A stretch of DNA of 64,000 nucleotides from NCBI GenBank assembly GCA_033964015.1, contig CM066914.1, forward strand, positions 9,353,831 to 9,417,830, read 5' to 3'. Made by a program: the position numbers and the translations under genes. Positions 1-13,206 of this stretch are shown piece by piece. The stretch is from Scolanthus callimorphus. Its lineage: Eukaryota; Cnidaria; Anthozoa; Actiniaria; Edwardsiidae. Under the pieces are notes generated by a model that worked only from the letters and a program-made list of their open reading frames with translations, was not told where the DNA came from and made no database searches. Position 1 is the first letter of the stretch. Each line of letters starts with the position of its first letter.

Positions 1-257
1 CACCAGAGCCTCCTCCGTGACAAGACTACGACTTCCATATAAGGATGTCCACATCTGATATGTCCCCATAGGAGGCTCTCGTGTCCAAATGCAAGGTTCA
101 TTTGCATATATATATAGACTTTCCCAAAAGGGTGCGAGCGGAACAAGTCGTCCTCTCCCACGCGCACCCTTTTTTATTCGCTCCGCACACTGAGGAAAAC
201 TATTGTTCGCTTCTCGCGCTGAGGAAAAACCACAGGGCCATGCGCTTTTTTGTTCTC
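1..257. other. Unassigned sequence at window start
   Basis: No gene is recognised here. The short open frame at 81-293 has no family features and looks incidental. The stretch leads directly into the inverted-repeat element that starts near 258. Confidence 0.4.
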
Positions 258-887
258 TTGACTCACATATCCTCCTCCTTGAATTACCTATAATGGGTAA
301 GTGGCTTTTGCGCTTCAATAGGCCATTTGCACTAACTGGGTCACTTGACCAAAATCCCATAAATAAATAAAACGAATAAAATTTTGAAAATTCAACTCGC
401 AGCCATTTGCTCCAGGTAAGAGATTTTAAGCTGAAACTTGAGTTTCTGACTAATATCAATTGGTTCTTTGTATTTCTGGAATTGATTTTGACAACACATC
501 TCGTTAAGACGTATTTGGGTCACGTGACCCAGTTAGTCCAAGTGGCCTATTACCCATTGTGGGTAACTGTAAAACATCACAATTATCTTCGTTCTATATA
601 AGACTATGAATAGAACGAAGTAATGTGTATAAATGAACTGTAATAAAACGAGGCAATGTGTATGTATGAACACTCTAAAATTGTCCGAACCAAAAAAAAA
701 ACCATCCAGGCCCGGAACCCCCGCTCCCTTTACAAGTGTACTACGGCAACCTACAACCGTGTGGGATGCTATTAAGTTACCACAAGAGAAAATGATCAGT
801 TTCTCTTGGTTACCAATAATGGGTAATTGAAGCGCAAAAGCAACTTACCCATTATTGGTAATCCAAGGAAGGAGGATATGTTGTTGA
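258..887. mobile_element. Inverted-repeat element (MITE-like), about 630 bp
   Basis: The ends are long imperfect inverted repeats of about 60 bp: 258-319 and the reverse complement of 827-887 share CATATCCTCC, AATGGGTAAG and GCTTTTGCGCTTCAAT blocks. The right arm contains its own hairpin (about 812-870) with a 17 bp perfect stem beginning TTACCAATAATGGG. There is no coding capacity, so this is a non-autonomous DNA element. The superfamily is not determined because no target duplication was seen. Confidence 0.6.
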
Positions 888-1437
888 CTCTTAGGAAAAA
901 CACAGAGGACGACTTTGGCGGATCCAGGGGGGGGGGGGGGGATTGGAGGAAACTTGTCTTGAGCATAAAAACAATGCGGACTTTATTGCGATACTAAGAC
1001 CACACATGCAATGTCCGAGCTCTGCATATATATTGCCCTTGTCAGTCTTCGAAGGAGTGACCCGCTTCTGATTTTACCTTGGTTACAAGCTCATTGCCAC
1101 CCAGAATATAGACAGAGCTATATCTTCGCTAGCTTTTAACCTATTAAAGCCCATAAATTGGCAATTTATTGCCTCAACTTGGCAGGGTCACAAATTCTAG
1201 GTAATATTTTTCAGTGGTCGTGACCAGTCTTTTCTTTGGGTTGAATATCCGTTAATAAAACAGCGCATGTTTCGCCATCAGCACAAAATACTGCGAGGTC
1301 AGATTATGTACTTATCCGGGGGGGGGGGGGGGGGACAATATTTTTGGGGTATTTTCCCTCGTAAAAAATACGAGGGAAAGTAGTCTTGTTGTTACCTTTT
1401 AGGGGTAAAAATCAACTAAGCGACGCCATGTTTAGTA
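888..1437. other. Gene-free stretch with poly(G) tracts
   Basis: Only G homopolymers (around 929-941 and 1319-1334) and the motif TTTTAGGGGTAAA near 1399 stand out. That motif recurs at 40.7-41.0 kb and 46.1-46.3 kb. No reading frame looks genuine. Confidence 0.4.
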
Positions 1438-1932
1438 CCTTTTAGGGGTAAAATCGAAAGTTCCCGACGAGCACCCTCGCCCCAAAAATAGGGGAGTACT
1501 TATGCAGGCGCACTCAGGAGGTTCTTGACCAAATCGGCAAACAGTGTTTACATTTTGTTGCCACCCAATTCAGATCATGTGAATACTCTTGTTAGTTCTG
1601 CACAAACACTACTGCACTCGGTCGAGTGAGAAACGAAATCATCACAAGATGTAAACAGTTAACCGATTTGGTCTATCTCCTTTTAGGGGTAAAATCGAAA
1701 GTTCCCGACGAGCACCCTCGCCCCAAAAATAGGGGAGTCCTAGGGGGGTACTTATGCAGGCGCACTCAGGAGGTTCTTGACCAAATCGGCAAACAGTGTT
1801 TACATTTTGTTGCCACCCAATTCAGATCATGTGAATACTCTTGTTAGTTCTGCACAAACACTACTGCACTCGGTCGAGTGAGAAATGAAATCATCACAAG
1901 ATGTAAACAGTTAACCGATTTGGTCTATCTCC
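1438..1932. repeat. Tandem duplication containing two copies of one MITE
   Basis: Two near-identical units of about 241-252 bp follow each other, the second carrying about 10 extra bases near 1737-1748. Each unit holds a MITE (1527-1673 and 1779-1925) bounded by GACCAAATCGG and its inverse, with AACTGTTTACAT-type subterminal similarity. A third, full-length relative is at 33664-33887. The near identity of the two units points to a recent local duplication of a segment that already contained the MITE. Confidence 0.75.
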
Positions 1933-2117
1933 GGGTTATGTAATGGATTTTGTGTAATGAAACTGCGTCTTCATAAATTTCACGTAAAGCAGACGAGAAA
2001 GCAAGAATTCTCAAAAGAGAATAGCACTGTGAGGATGGAGAAAATAACGTGCTTTAAATGGATCACAGCATGGTGTGGTGCATCGGCCTATGCCACTTTA
2101 TTACCTATTCATTGGCC

Positions 2118-2416
2118 GATTGCATTTTTAAAACGCTCCAGGTTGGGGGGGGGGGGGGGTTTGAGGACCTCTATTAAATAGACCCCCTTCCCTGGAATTT
2201 CCACTCGTGAAACAGACCCCCTCCCCTGCAATTTCCAACCTCATAAAGGACCCCTTATAAGGACGTCCCTGGAAAGTCACCTTTTTTACCCCTCCCCCTT
2301 GGTATTTCCTGTCTCCAGACACACCCCTTCCCGTGGAATTTCCAGAGTCCAATACAGCCCCCTGGAAAATTTTCCGTAGGTCCTCAACTCCCCCGGTGCG
2401 GTTTAAAAATGCAATC
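2118..2416. mobile_element. MITE with GATTGCATTTTTAAA ends and G-rich core
   Basis: The terminal inverted repeats are GATTGCATTTTTAAAACGC at the left and the inverse of GCGGTTTAAAAATGCAATC at the right. The interior carries a poly(G) run at about 2145-2158 and several degenerate GGAATTTCC units spaced by C-rich blocks. There is no coding capacity. A similar end (GCGTTTAAAAATGCAA) occurs near 30938. Confidence 0.65.
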
Positions 2417-4120
2417 AGTCATTCACATTACTCGTGATAAGTCTGGGGTATAATGGGGGAGTCAAGCACGATAAAATCGAGCAATCCAATCAGAGGGATT
2501 ACCTGCTCAGTTTTCACACAATCCCCCCCCCCCCCCCCCCCCCTCCTACCTAGGATCCAAGGTCACTTAACAAGAGTTGTGTATTTCATTGAAGAAAAAA
2601 AAACTTGTGCAAGGCGGTTGTATACGAGACGGAAGTGCATAAATTAGCGGCACTTTCCTATACAATCTCCTTGGTAATAACCCACCCTTTTCCTGCCCTC
2701 AGCCTAGTCTGGCACGGTAAGAAACAAAGCATGTTGTATTTACATTGACGAAAAATTGGAGTAATGAATAACATTTTAACAAGTGGTTAACCAATTGTAT
2801 GCTGTCTGCACGCCACTCTCGCAGCGTGGGGGATCATTACCTAATTACGGTTACTTGCAGATAGATCACTTTCCCAGCATTTTTCAAAGTGTTCAGCGTG
2901 TTCCTTCGTTCCCCTGTACCCTGGGTACCAGAGTATTCAGCATTCGCTCGTTTACTGGCGCGTTAACTAGTAAACAAGTGAACTTGGCGAATCTGGTACC
3001 TAGGGTACTTCCCCACACCTTTCATTTCGCAAGGTTTCCTTGCAATTTTGCCAGCCAGCTGCGAAACGAGTTGCAGAACAGGTTTTCTGAGTAACAGGTC
3101 CGAGGGTGTTACTAGTATTGAATCATGCAATGTATGTAACAGATGCAATTTTAATTTAAACATGATTAAGCTTTAACTATAAAACTGCCAAAATCATTAT
3201 ATATGCAGTCGTTGAGATCTACAAACAGTTCAAAACAGCGAAATTGATACTGTTATTGAGTATTGTCTAAGACAAATCATCCACTTATACACCAAATCGT
3301 TATAGTATGACAAAAACACCTAACACACACAATAAATGCTGAAAAATTTTAGTGCTAAAATCGTGAATTTAGCGACTCAGAATTGGATACCTGTATTTTT
3401 GTTTTGACCTAAAATTTTAGTCACCGTTGTACCATGCCAAACAGGATAGAAACTTTATTTAGGCACGGCATCTTATCAGCTAATGCTGCTTTACATAAGA
3501 TCCGTGACTTTATATTTTCTACCATACATTTCTTGAATCATTTGCAAGAAAATTAAACTACGAAAAACCACCAGACGTCATTAAAACCGACCCAGGAATG
3601 GATCTAATGTTTAGCTACCACTCTAATAAAAGCCATGATAATATTTTTTTGTCTGAATAAGACAAGCAGAGTTTATAATAAAAACAGCATTAAGCGTGGT
3701 GGAGTTGATTAAGATTGATTCTAGTCCTTGCAGTGATTGTCCTCTGTGTTCACCGTGTGCCTGTCCTGTGAACCCTGTCTTCTCTCTCAGTCTGTCTTGT
3801 AAGGTGAGTCTGTTCAGTGTTGTAGGCCATGGCAGTCCCTCAGTCCAGTTTCCAAATCCATTCCGTCAAGTCAAGAGAGGGCGTGTAGTGGCAGGGTGCA
3901 TATAGTATACGGTCAGAGCCAGATCACGTGAATATGAGATCAAAGTTCAGTGATTCAAGTTCAGACTTGTTGCAAGCTTAGTGTTCAGTTTGTTGGTTAT
4001 TATCCAAAGTATGTTCTTTGAGAGCAGTAACTTCCAAAGCAGTTAAGATATTTACATTACCTTCAAGAATTGGAACTCGGTAAGGGATTCTTGTGTGATA
4101 ACTGACATCCAGTCACCAAG
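2417..4120. other. Intergenic stretch and putative 3' UTR of the RBM45-like gene
   Basis: This holds a long C run (about 2523-2543) and a 93 bp inverted-repeat element at 2916-3008 whose 17 bp arms begin GTACCCTGGGTACCAGA. No gene is visible. The portion adjoining 4120 is probably the 3' UTR of the minus-strand RNA-binding protein gene, reaching to a candidate AATAAA at 3454-3459. Confidence 0.45.
3454..3459 (-). terminator. Candidate polyadenylation signal AATAAA
   Basis: TTTATT on the plus strand reads AATAAA on the minus strand, about 660 bases past the stop codon of the RBM45-like gene. It is the first canonical hexamer found by eye downstream of that stop. Transcript data would be needed to confirm use. 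Confidence 0.35.
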
Positions 4121-6575
4121 TTAAGTGCGAGGGCGCTTTCTTGAGGGATCAGATTTTGGAGGATCTGCCAACATAACCTTGAGTTTCATCCCTAACACTT
4201 CGTGCCCATGTAAGCCCTCAATGGCTGCATCTGCAGATTCCTTAGATGCGAACTTGGCATAGCCAAAGTTCCTTTCCTTCATCATCCAAACATCTATTAG
4301 ATTTCCAAATCTGCTAAACACATCCTTGAGCACTTGATCTGGGGGAGGAGCTGGATTGCAGACAATGAAGAGCCGAGAGGCAACCTCCATGTTTGGGTCA
4401 GCAAGAGGGGCGGGGGCAGGAAGGGCGGCTGTGGTATAGACAGGGTTACCATCAATGCTTAAAGATCCAGAGCCTGGCAGGGAGCCTGGCAGGGAGCCAG
4501 GAAGGGAGCTTTTAGAACCGTACATTTGTTGTACAGAGTCATTGCTGTTGGATCTGCTGTTGGGAGGATCTTCAGCATATTTCACAACAAGCTTTGCTCC
4601 AGGTGGATACTCGAAACCATTCAGCTTTTCTTTTGCATAAATAGCAGAGCCAACTGAGCTATAGGTGACGTAGGCAAAGCCCTTAGACTCCCCAGTGGTG
4701 TAATTCCTTTTCAGATCACACACTTGCATGCCAGGAATTATATCAAAAAGCCGAGCAACCTGTTCCTGGTTAACTGTAGTGGCGACTATAACAAACAGGC
4801 GAGTGGGAGTGTGAGATGTGGCTATGGATTCTGCAACAGATGCTGTAGGATTAGTTACAGCTGTCTGGTTTGTATAGAAATCCATAGTCTGTTGATGTAT
4901 CGCTGGTTGAACAGCCGGTTGGGGTAGAGTAGCAGGATACAGTGTGGGCTCCAGGAAGGGGTTCTGTGGGACAAATGCTGGTGTAATACTAGCAGCAACC
5001 GCAGCATCCCGTGCTATTTTATGTGACTTGGGCTCAGCCCACACAGCCTTCAGAGCCTTGTCACAGTTCTCCAGAGCTCTAGCTGCTGTAGATGGCTTGT
5101 GAAACTTGACATACCCATAACCCTTGTTTTCCCGTGTCTTGTGATCCCGCACTATCTGTACGTATTCTATATCACCAAATCTTTCAAATTTAGACCTCAG
5201 GTCTTCATCATTATAGTCTTTGGGACAGATAACAAACAATCTTGTCATTGTTGTTTGGTCATGAAAATCGGACTTGGAGCCTGAGTGCTTCGACTGGGCT
5301 ATCATTGCCTGAAACAAACAAAACAAATTAAATTTATATTCATTATTTTACAAAACAACACTGTCTAGAATACATGCAGGTAATGATATTTTATGGTAAC
5401 CAGAAAATAACCTGTCACCTTGTGATGAAAATTGTTTAAAATTATTTTAATATTTACTTCCTGAAATTTTCTTTCTTAAAAGAAATGGAGGAAGACACTG
5501 TAATTTTCAAATTTGGAGCTCAGTAAAATATTTGTTACATGCTTCCTGTGTTGCACGCAAGTGACAAAAGTGGCAGAAGGAAATCAGCCAATCAAAAAGT
5601 ATGTTTTCCTGACAGACGCTAAGGCTTTTAATATCTAAGATAAAGGCATAATTTCTGTGGAATTTTACATTTCAAGAGTGTTCCCACTTTTCTGGTAAAA
5701 TGAAATTGCCTAACTGACCGAAATAAATAAAAAAATCATGCAAAACAGGTAATCATACTAGTATTATATATATATAAAAAAAAAACAGAAAATTGAGACA
5801 AAAACTATTGTCTGCATCAAACATCTTGATCTTTTCTTTTAGTTTTTTTTCCCAGACCTTGTGATAATTTTGTTCCACTTTCCCTGACATTTCAAAGTGA
5901 GGTGGGAATCTGTTCAATGAAGAAAACATATTGGCAGTCATGGAGTTTTCCTCTTTTGGATGTAGCAATAATTACAAATCTAATCGGCATTGATGTCCCA
6001 CACTAAGCTCAGTTTGATAGCTAAATGACTCGCCTGAGTTTTAGAAGACTAGATAGGGAAGCATACTTTGAATCACAACATTTTCCTTCATTGGTCACCC
6101 AAAATGGACTTTAAATGGATTTAATGAAATATGAGGGTAAATATACTATATCGGAGAAAAACAATTAAACTTTGAAATAATAAACATATTATTTGCTGTT
6201 GATGTTTAGGTTGATATAGATCTTCAGAGCATGACTATATGTACCTCCATTATTAATCTGCAAGTAGGTACTTAAAGATATGATCAGCATAAAATATATG
6301 CTGCTTAGTAGAATACAAGCTCCTAGCTACAAGCACTGTACAAGACCTGTAATAAGTATGTATCGTTACATGGCCATTATTACAGTATAGTATTTTTAAC
6401 AGAAATTACCCACAGGAACATAACATGTTAATTCAAATCATGTCAATAAAAAAAACAAATATATACTGGTACATTAATACAAAGATATCCTCCACATGCA
6501 GAACAGTAACCAGTTAGTGCCTTATAATACTCTTTGAACCTCAAAGCTTGTCATGATACTAAGCTTGCAGGGGGG

Positions 6576-6606
<31 letters not shown>

Positions 6607-9600
6607 GAAGCCCCCCCCCCCCCCACTTTTGACAACATTTTCATACATTTTCTATTAGTCAGCCCCCAACTTTGGTGATACATTCTTTGTTACAAGCCCC
6701 CCACTGTTAAGTGAGCTCTGCGGGCCATGGCTTGGCCCTTCTATTTGAAACAACATGTTATTTCAACCTCAAGTTTGCTCTCATTTGCTATAGAAGCTTG
6801 TTATTACATGTATTTCAAACCACTTTAGTCTAGTACTCTACACATTTCAACCCACTTTACGATGCCATTTCCATCTCCATGGGGAGTTTGAAACACTACA
6901 TTCTACATTTCATGTATCAGCTATATGAAGACATCGTTATTTTTGTCTATTTTACAGTAAAATTCTATAATCATAACAAAATCTATAAAATTCTGTAATG
7001 ACAATTCTGAACTGAAAAGACTGATGGCAAGGCGCCTAGAAACCAAGAAAGTGAAATCAGAGACAGAAACAGGATTTTCAAAATTAACTCACCACTCAAT
7101 TTAGCTACAGCATAACTGCTTAGACCTCAAGGAGTAATTGCCACTTCTATCCTAGCTTAAATCCACAAAAGGTTTCTTCACAAAGAAATCAAATCATATT
7201 ACATTATATTACACTGGATGATTCCAAAAAAAGGAAAGGGGCTGTGCCACAAGTATGAATACACAAGGATTATATTTATAGTGTTTGAGAGATACAAAGG
7301 GATAGTTTTTAAAAGCTGGTTGAGAAAGCCATATTCCATTATGCAATATTTTCTTTAAAAAAGCATGAAGGTTTCCTGATACATGGTAAAGGGGGTTTCA
7401 GTTTTTATTTTATTATTCAGCTTTTGTTTTAACTGTGAACTAAAAGAAAAAGGCTACTTTAATCTATAAGACTGTGGAATTCATTATAGTACTGGACATT
7501 ATACAATTAATTTTAAGGATTTTTCCATTAAAATCAAGAAAAAGAATTAAAAGCAGGGACAAAACTCTATTCTAGAAGGTTTTTCCAGATACCAAAGAAA
7601 TCATCTTTAACTTGGAGCAGGGCATTCAGGAAATCTCAGAACAAAGAGCTATTATTAATAGTAGGTACTAGTTCATGAAAATGTGGGTTCTATGGCTGCA
7701 ACTTTTGTAATTGGTTGGCAAAGCTTATCATGGCACTCAAACTGCTGAGTTCTAGCGATAGTTTATCTCAGATGCACAGTGGCTGTGATATACCTTAAAA
7801 TGGAAGCGAAGACCAAGCTGCTGACGCCGGTAAAACTCCATCTTCAGTTCTCTGGTACTAGTAACCTCTGTAAGGACTTGATTCCTTGTGTTCTAATGAT
7901 ATACTGTGAAACTGGATCTACCGATAAAGGATTAACTAGTACTAATGGAAGAGTGCGAATCTAATGTTAGTTTAATAGGACTGCATGGAGCTTTTGCCAC
8001 CTGTGATCTGAGCAAATATGACCAGTCCTATCGGCCACAGCCAGTGGTGGCACAGTATTTAAGTATTAACCAAAAACAGAGGGGAGTACACCACACAAAA
8101 GTGTATTTTAGTTTGGGTACCTATTTGACAAAGATTACTAAACATAAAATTTAGCACCCACAGTCACAATATATTCTGCTCTGATAGCATCATTTCTGTA
8201 GCATTATTATTGTATACCAAATAGAATACCTTTACAGAAAGAAAAAATGAGATAGTAATGATATGTATCGACAATATCTCCAATGGTACTATTGCTGTGT
8301 TTCTAAGAAAACTGACATATGAAGGAGAAATTCATGTTGTCAATTAGTGGTAAACGTACTAACACTAGATATTTCAAACCTCAGCCATGTTTCAATTATA
8401 GAGTTCCCTTTGCTCTAATTAAATAATTCAGTAATCTAGCTAATCAGTTAAGGGCAGCATGTGAACTGATCCTGTCTAATGCACCTGTTGGCCAGGAGAT
8501 TCAGTGCAACATTAGAAACAGGGAAATGTTTTTGAAAATGATATCCCTTTGGTCATGCAAGCATTATAAACCAATTCTATTGTTTTTAAAGTTTATGTTC
8601 TTGCTGAAAGAGAGAAGATACATTGGTTTGTAAAGGAAAACAATGAAAATAAAATTCCTGAGAAGACACCATGGGGGCTTGAAGGAAGCTATTGTGTTTA
8701 GTTCTCCATTAAATAATAATCAGCAGATTTCTCGCTGAAGATTTCCTAATCTTCTTGAAATTATTTCACAGTGCTAATCTCATAGACGCTTTAGATAACA
8801 GCTAATTAAAACTTGGAGGAAAAGAAGAGGTGAGAGTTCTATGAAACTGGGAAATTAGGGAGGGTTCTTATCACTATGCCATAGAAGTTTTTAATAATGA
8901 AAAGTGTAAAGGAGAATAACCAGAATAAAGCCTTCTATGGTTTGAATAAAATATTACATGCAATTGATAAAATTAGCAAAACAGTTTTTATATAACCTAG
9001 TAGAACATTCTGTGTCAATATTTCTTTTGCAGAGACTCTAGCAGGGGCAGGTGTTCTTCAATGTACCAGTACTTACTGGTTATTATCATTTTTCTTTCAT
9101 GATCAGTCCAGAATTAAAACCATAAAATTAACAAACCAAAGGCTTTGTTTATTTAAAAAATCATTTGAGAACCAGGATTAACCAGAAAGCTTTATATGTA
9201 ACTGTTACTCAGGTAAAGTTTATTTTAAATGTATGTTTCTTGAAAGCAGCATTTTAATAGTTTCTTTGCATTAACACTGCATTGTAGCTGAAGTGTATAC
9301 TATTTCCAGGATTACGTTAATTAGCAATAAATTCTAAGAGCAGATAACAAAGTAATAAGCTAAGAATATAATTGCAAAAAATAGATTTTCCTAACAAACA
9401 GACAGAGGCAACTTACAAAACTATACGATCTTTTTATTGTGTGGTTCCAGAAATTATCCATACCCCCCTACGGAAGGGCATTGGAAATTCCAGAGGGGTG
9501 AGGGGGTCAATTTACCTGATCATTTCCATACAAATACTGTATTTTTCTTGGAAATTCCAGAGGGGTGGAGGGTCACTTTTCAACACCCTTCCATGGAGGG

Positions 9601-11167
9601 GGTATGGATATTTTCTGGAACCACACATTGTCATCCCAAGAAACACGAACAGGCATGTACTGGGTATTTTTGATATTCAATTCTTGGGTGGCATCACAAT
9701 TTCAACAGGGCCTGCCTCAAACTTGGCTTTCAATGCCAAGTTTTGGCATTCAGGCATTATCTCTATTTGAGTGCTTAGTTACAGAAAAAGAAATGCACAA
9801 AACCAGTATGAAAAACAAATTAATAGAAGGATAAAAGTATTTAAAACAAAATGCCACAATGTAACAACAATTGCACCCACTTAATGTATAGTAATGGGGC
9901 CTCAATAAGAAAATACTTAAAGAATAAAAGAAAGATTTTGTTTCATTCTTTTAGGTAAAAAAATGGGAAGAGAGATTGTTGTGAATTCATCTGAAGTAAG
10001 TACTTAAAGCAATACTACGCATTAAGGAGAACAGAATTACAAAATAAAAACAATTATCCATAAATATTTTATTGGAAGAACCTCTTTGTGCTTTGGGAGA
10101 AATGCATAAACAACCTAACAGTCTACTTTGTCTGGCTCGCCTGATAACATATACAACTTTTTCATTTGCTAAACACTTTTTCATTTTTTTCTGGTAAAAT
10201 AAGCAAGGGATTACCTCAAGGATTTAAGACAATACGGTATTTAGATTAAGCTGGGAGATATAATGTCGGATTTGTTTAAAATTCACTTAAAAATTTATCA
10301 ACATAGAAATAGATTTCGGAAGTGACTAGATTGTTCAGGTGCATGGAAAGTGAATACTAGAATGCTTGTACCAAAATCAAGTTCTTCCTTTACCCATCAC
10401 AATGCACAAATTATGAATCTGTTGCTTTTTAGCAGTGACTTTTTTCAATAATCGAATTCCTTTGAGTCTCCGTTTGTAAGTGGTCATCCAGTATAAATAA
10501 TTAAGCCCGGAGGTTTAGGACTTTATATCAGGTAGTGTTTCAAGAACGGTGTGAAATTCCGAGTCATTCATGGCACAAGCACTAAGGATATCTATTTCAC
10601 TAGGAAGCTACAATGTAGTTGGCACTTTTTTGTCTCAAGAAGATAACATAAACGATGTTCGTTGATATTTTCAAGACACCAATTAAAAGAAATTTCCTGT
10701 ATCGACCCAGCAGGTTCACAATTCGCTTTCAAAACCCGAAGGCGCACATGGCAAAGTTTGCATCGCGTAAATTTACCACGCGTTAGTTTTATACCAAACC
10801 TAACCGGTGAACAAACCACAATTTATAATATCCCCTATAGCAATCCATGTTTTGTGTATCATGGTTAGTACCTTAATAGGCTTGGAGTCGTCTCCAACTT
10901 GTCTCCCGTCTAGTTCTTCGCAAGCCAAAGCCGCCGAAGAGGCTCTTGCAAACTTGATGTAACAAACGCCACGATTCTCCTTCGTAGTTTTGTCTTTGAC
11001 GACCCAGATGTCTTCGATGGCTCCATACGGTTCAAACGCAGCTCTCATGTCATCTGAACTATGACGTTACTACAGACGACAAATACTCGAGAAAAAGGAG
11101 GGTTATCCACGTCTATACGGCCCGAATTAGAGGCTGTATCGGAACCCATGGCTTGACTTGAAGCCAT
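4121..11167 (-). CDS. RBM45: RNA-binding protein 45-like, four RRMs, two coding exons
   Basis: RBM45 family proteins bind RNA through several RRMs and are mainly nuclear. Exon 1 is 11167-10872 (start ATG at 11167-11165); exon 2 is 5308-4121, ending in TAA. The intron (10871-5309) has GT..AG ends in phase 0, and the junction KPIK|AMIAQSK matches vertebrate RBM45. Exon 1 holds RRM1, with VFVVCS as RNP2 and GVCYIKFA as RNP1. Exon 2 holds RRM2 (LFVICP, KGYGYVKF), RRM3 (RLFVIVA, KGFAYVTY) and RRM4 (RLFIVCN, NFGYAKF), then the basic tail SRKRPRT. A LPGS tandem lies between RRM3 and RRM4. Predicted length is about 494 residues (human 476). One base is missing near 11054-11065: after VFVVCS the frame shifts to SDDMRAAF, although the residue spacing otherwise aligns with human RRM1. 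That is probably an assembly error. Family assignment is strong; orthology was not tested by phylogeny. Confidence 0.9.
6578..6624. repeat. Poly(G)/poly(C) hairpin in RBM45 intron
   Basis: A run of 27 G (6578-6604), then CGGAAG, then 14 C (6611-6624). On one strand this can form a G:C hairpin or a quadruplex. Run length is likely unreliable in any assembly. Confidence 0.8.
9439..9626. mobile_element. MITE, GTGTGGTTCC family, 3-bp TSD (copy 1)
   Basis: The left end GTGTGGTTCCAGAAATTATC and the right end (inverse, GATATTTTCTGGAACCACAC) are near-perfect inverted repeats. The element is flanked by ATT on both sides (9436-9438 and 9627-9629). Inside are repeated GGAAATTCCAGAGGGGTG blocks. A second copy at 31011-31225 is flanked by AAT. 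A 3-bp A/T target duplication fits PIF/Harbinger-type MITEs. Confidence 0.75.
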
Positions 11168-12805
11168 CTTGCCGGCGATTGAAAGGAGCTATGGTCACCC
11201 GCAAGGGCTTGTGGGTAGGTACCTGCTACCACAGGAAACCCACTTGACCTTGTCAGCTTCCGCTCCGTAAGGATTTATAGTCTTTGCCGCCGGTTACTGT
11301 TGAATACCCGTTCAATTCTTTTCAATATCTTAAACGCTACCTACACCGTGGTCCTCAAGTCACTTTAAATATTCATTGAATCGACTAATTGGTTGTAATG
11401 GACGGGTATTCGACTGTTGCTTCATGGAATAGGTCCCAGAAATATAAATTAATAAAGAAAGGGAGAAAAAGAAGGACAGACAAGAAAAAAGAACCGCCAC
11501 CACACAGTATGGCGCTGTAAGCAGAGCTGTTTGATTAAGCGTACTGCTGCGTATGGCCCGATTCAAAGCAAAATGAACTCTCTAGTCTAGGCCTGTCTTT
11601 CTCTGCAATTATACAATTGATCGTTTCTTGACATACTTTTTTGTATCAGTATCACGAATGAGGAACTTCGATTTTCCCTCCTTCCCAAAAATAGCTTTCA
11701 GTGTATGTAAGAGTTAACTAGTAATAGTTCTCACTAGAGCTGCCCCGTGCTTTTTAAACTGCAGATGTATTTCAATTAACATTTTTACAGCTGTTTCAGA
11801 CAACACGCGAACCCACCGTTATCAGCTTGTTGGAGTTTGTCAGTTGTATTACAAAACCGTTAAAGATACATGTGAAATTCTATAAGCCGAAACTCTATAA
11901 ACAATTCTAACCAAAAGTACGAAAAGCCGTCAAAACTCTTGCGAAACTCTAGCGAAATACCGAAAACTCTTCTGAAAACTATTGTGTCACAATTCCGAAA
12001 CGACTATTAATACACATTCTTATCAGAAACACTTGCGCACAAAAATCTTGTTTGAAAACTCTATGAATATGAATACTTGAAAGCTTAAAGCCATTTGAAC
12101 TATTTGATCTTTCCGGAAATACTTACAACGGAGAACAGAACACAAGACTTTAGACTCTCGTGTCTCGTTGGCTGTCTCTGCTTCGCGATTTCTCTGCTTT
12201 TGCTCTTTTTCAATCGCTGCTCCCTAATAACCTATATCTGCGTTTTTATACCAGCTATCACCTGAAGCTGCTAAAGAGCTTATAATAGAACTTAATTTAA
12301 CAGCACTAAAAAACGCGTTCCGCCCTTGCCAGATTTCCGGTCAACAAAGGTAGACTATTTAACCTACTTAGTATACTTTAGAGGCAACCATTACACAGCA
12401 GACAGCGCACACATCGGAAGAAGACAAAAAACGCCTACTTCTCCCTTGTACTGATGCAAAAATAATAATTCTAAAGTCCTCTTTCTGAGTTTTGTGAACT
12501 TATAAAAAGGAAAATAGCAACTATTTTGAATGCTTTACTTTTATGAGGTTTAGAGCTCTTAGCTTCGTGAACATTCAAGTTTTTCTCTAGACTACACAGC
12601 CACAGCAGCTCAACATTTGCTAATTCTGAACTATGGATTGCACTGACTGACTTCGGCTGAGCGTCTCCTTAGAGTTTTTGGTGATTTATTAAATGTCACG
12701 ACCAGTTTGTTGTGAATGTTTAGAATTTTTATTATCCGCCAGTGACGTGACAACAGTAGAGGTCTCAAACCCACGCTTACGAACAACAGCTCTTTGTTAG
12801 GCTCT

Positions 12806-12988
12806 GCCAATCATTTGCGTTCCTTTGCGTATCACATGATCCCGTCATCCAATCATAAACGTTACCCAAGACCTTTTGCGGGCTTTTTGGCAATGACCAT
12901 AGCTCCTTTGCGCCAATCATTTGCGTTCCTTTGCTAATCACATGATCCCGTCATCCAATCATAAACGTTACCCAAGACCTTTTGCGGC
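12806..12988. repeat. Local direct duplication, about 80 bp units
   Basis: GCCAATCATTTGCGTTCCTT starts at 12806 and again at 12912. The two units stay nearly identical for about 80 bases, through CAAGACCTTTTGCGG, with a short spacer between. Identity looks above 95 percent, suggesting a recent event. Confidence 0.8.
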
Positions 12989-13112
12989 CCCTGCTCCGAC
13001 GGATCGAGATTTTTCTGGCATATGTACCATATACCTTATGTTTTCTCTTTACGCGGGGGGTTCTATAATGCCTCCTCGGGTTTTGGCCTCTGGGCCAAAA
13101 CCCTGCGGGGGC

Positions 13113-13206
13113 AATTACCGAGGATGGGGTCAATACGCGATTTACAGTACCGAGGGCCGTTAGGCCCGAGGGAATGTAAAGCGTATTGACCTCATCCGAG
13201 GTAATT
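13113..13206. repeat. Short foldback element
   Basis: The arms AATTACCGAGGATGGGGTCA... (13113-13138) and its inverse ending CATCCGAGGTAATT (13181-13206) pair over about 26 bp. A second small hairpin (GGGTTTTGGCC / GGCCAAAACCC) lies just upstream at 13079-13102. Confidence 0.7.

Noticed and set aside
5753..5968. 71-residue minus frame within the RBM45 intron
   Set aside because: Hydrophobic AT-rich tail and no similarity. Intron noise.
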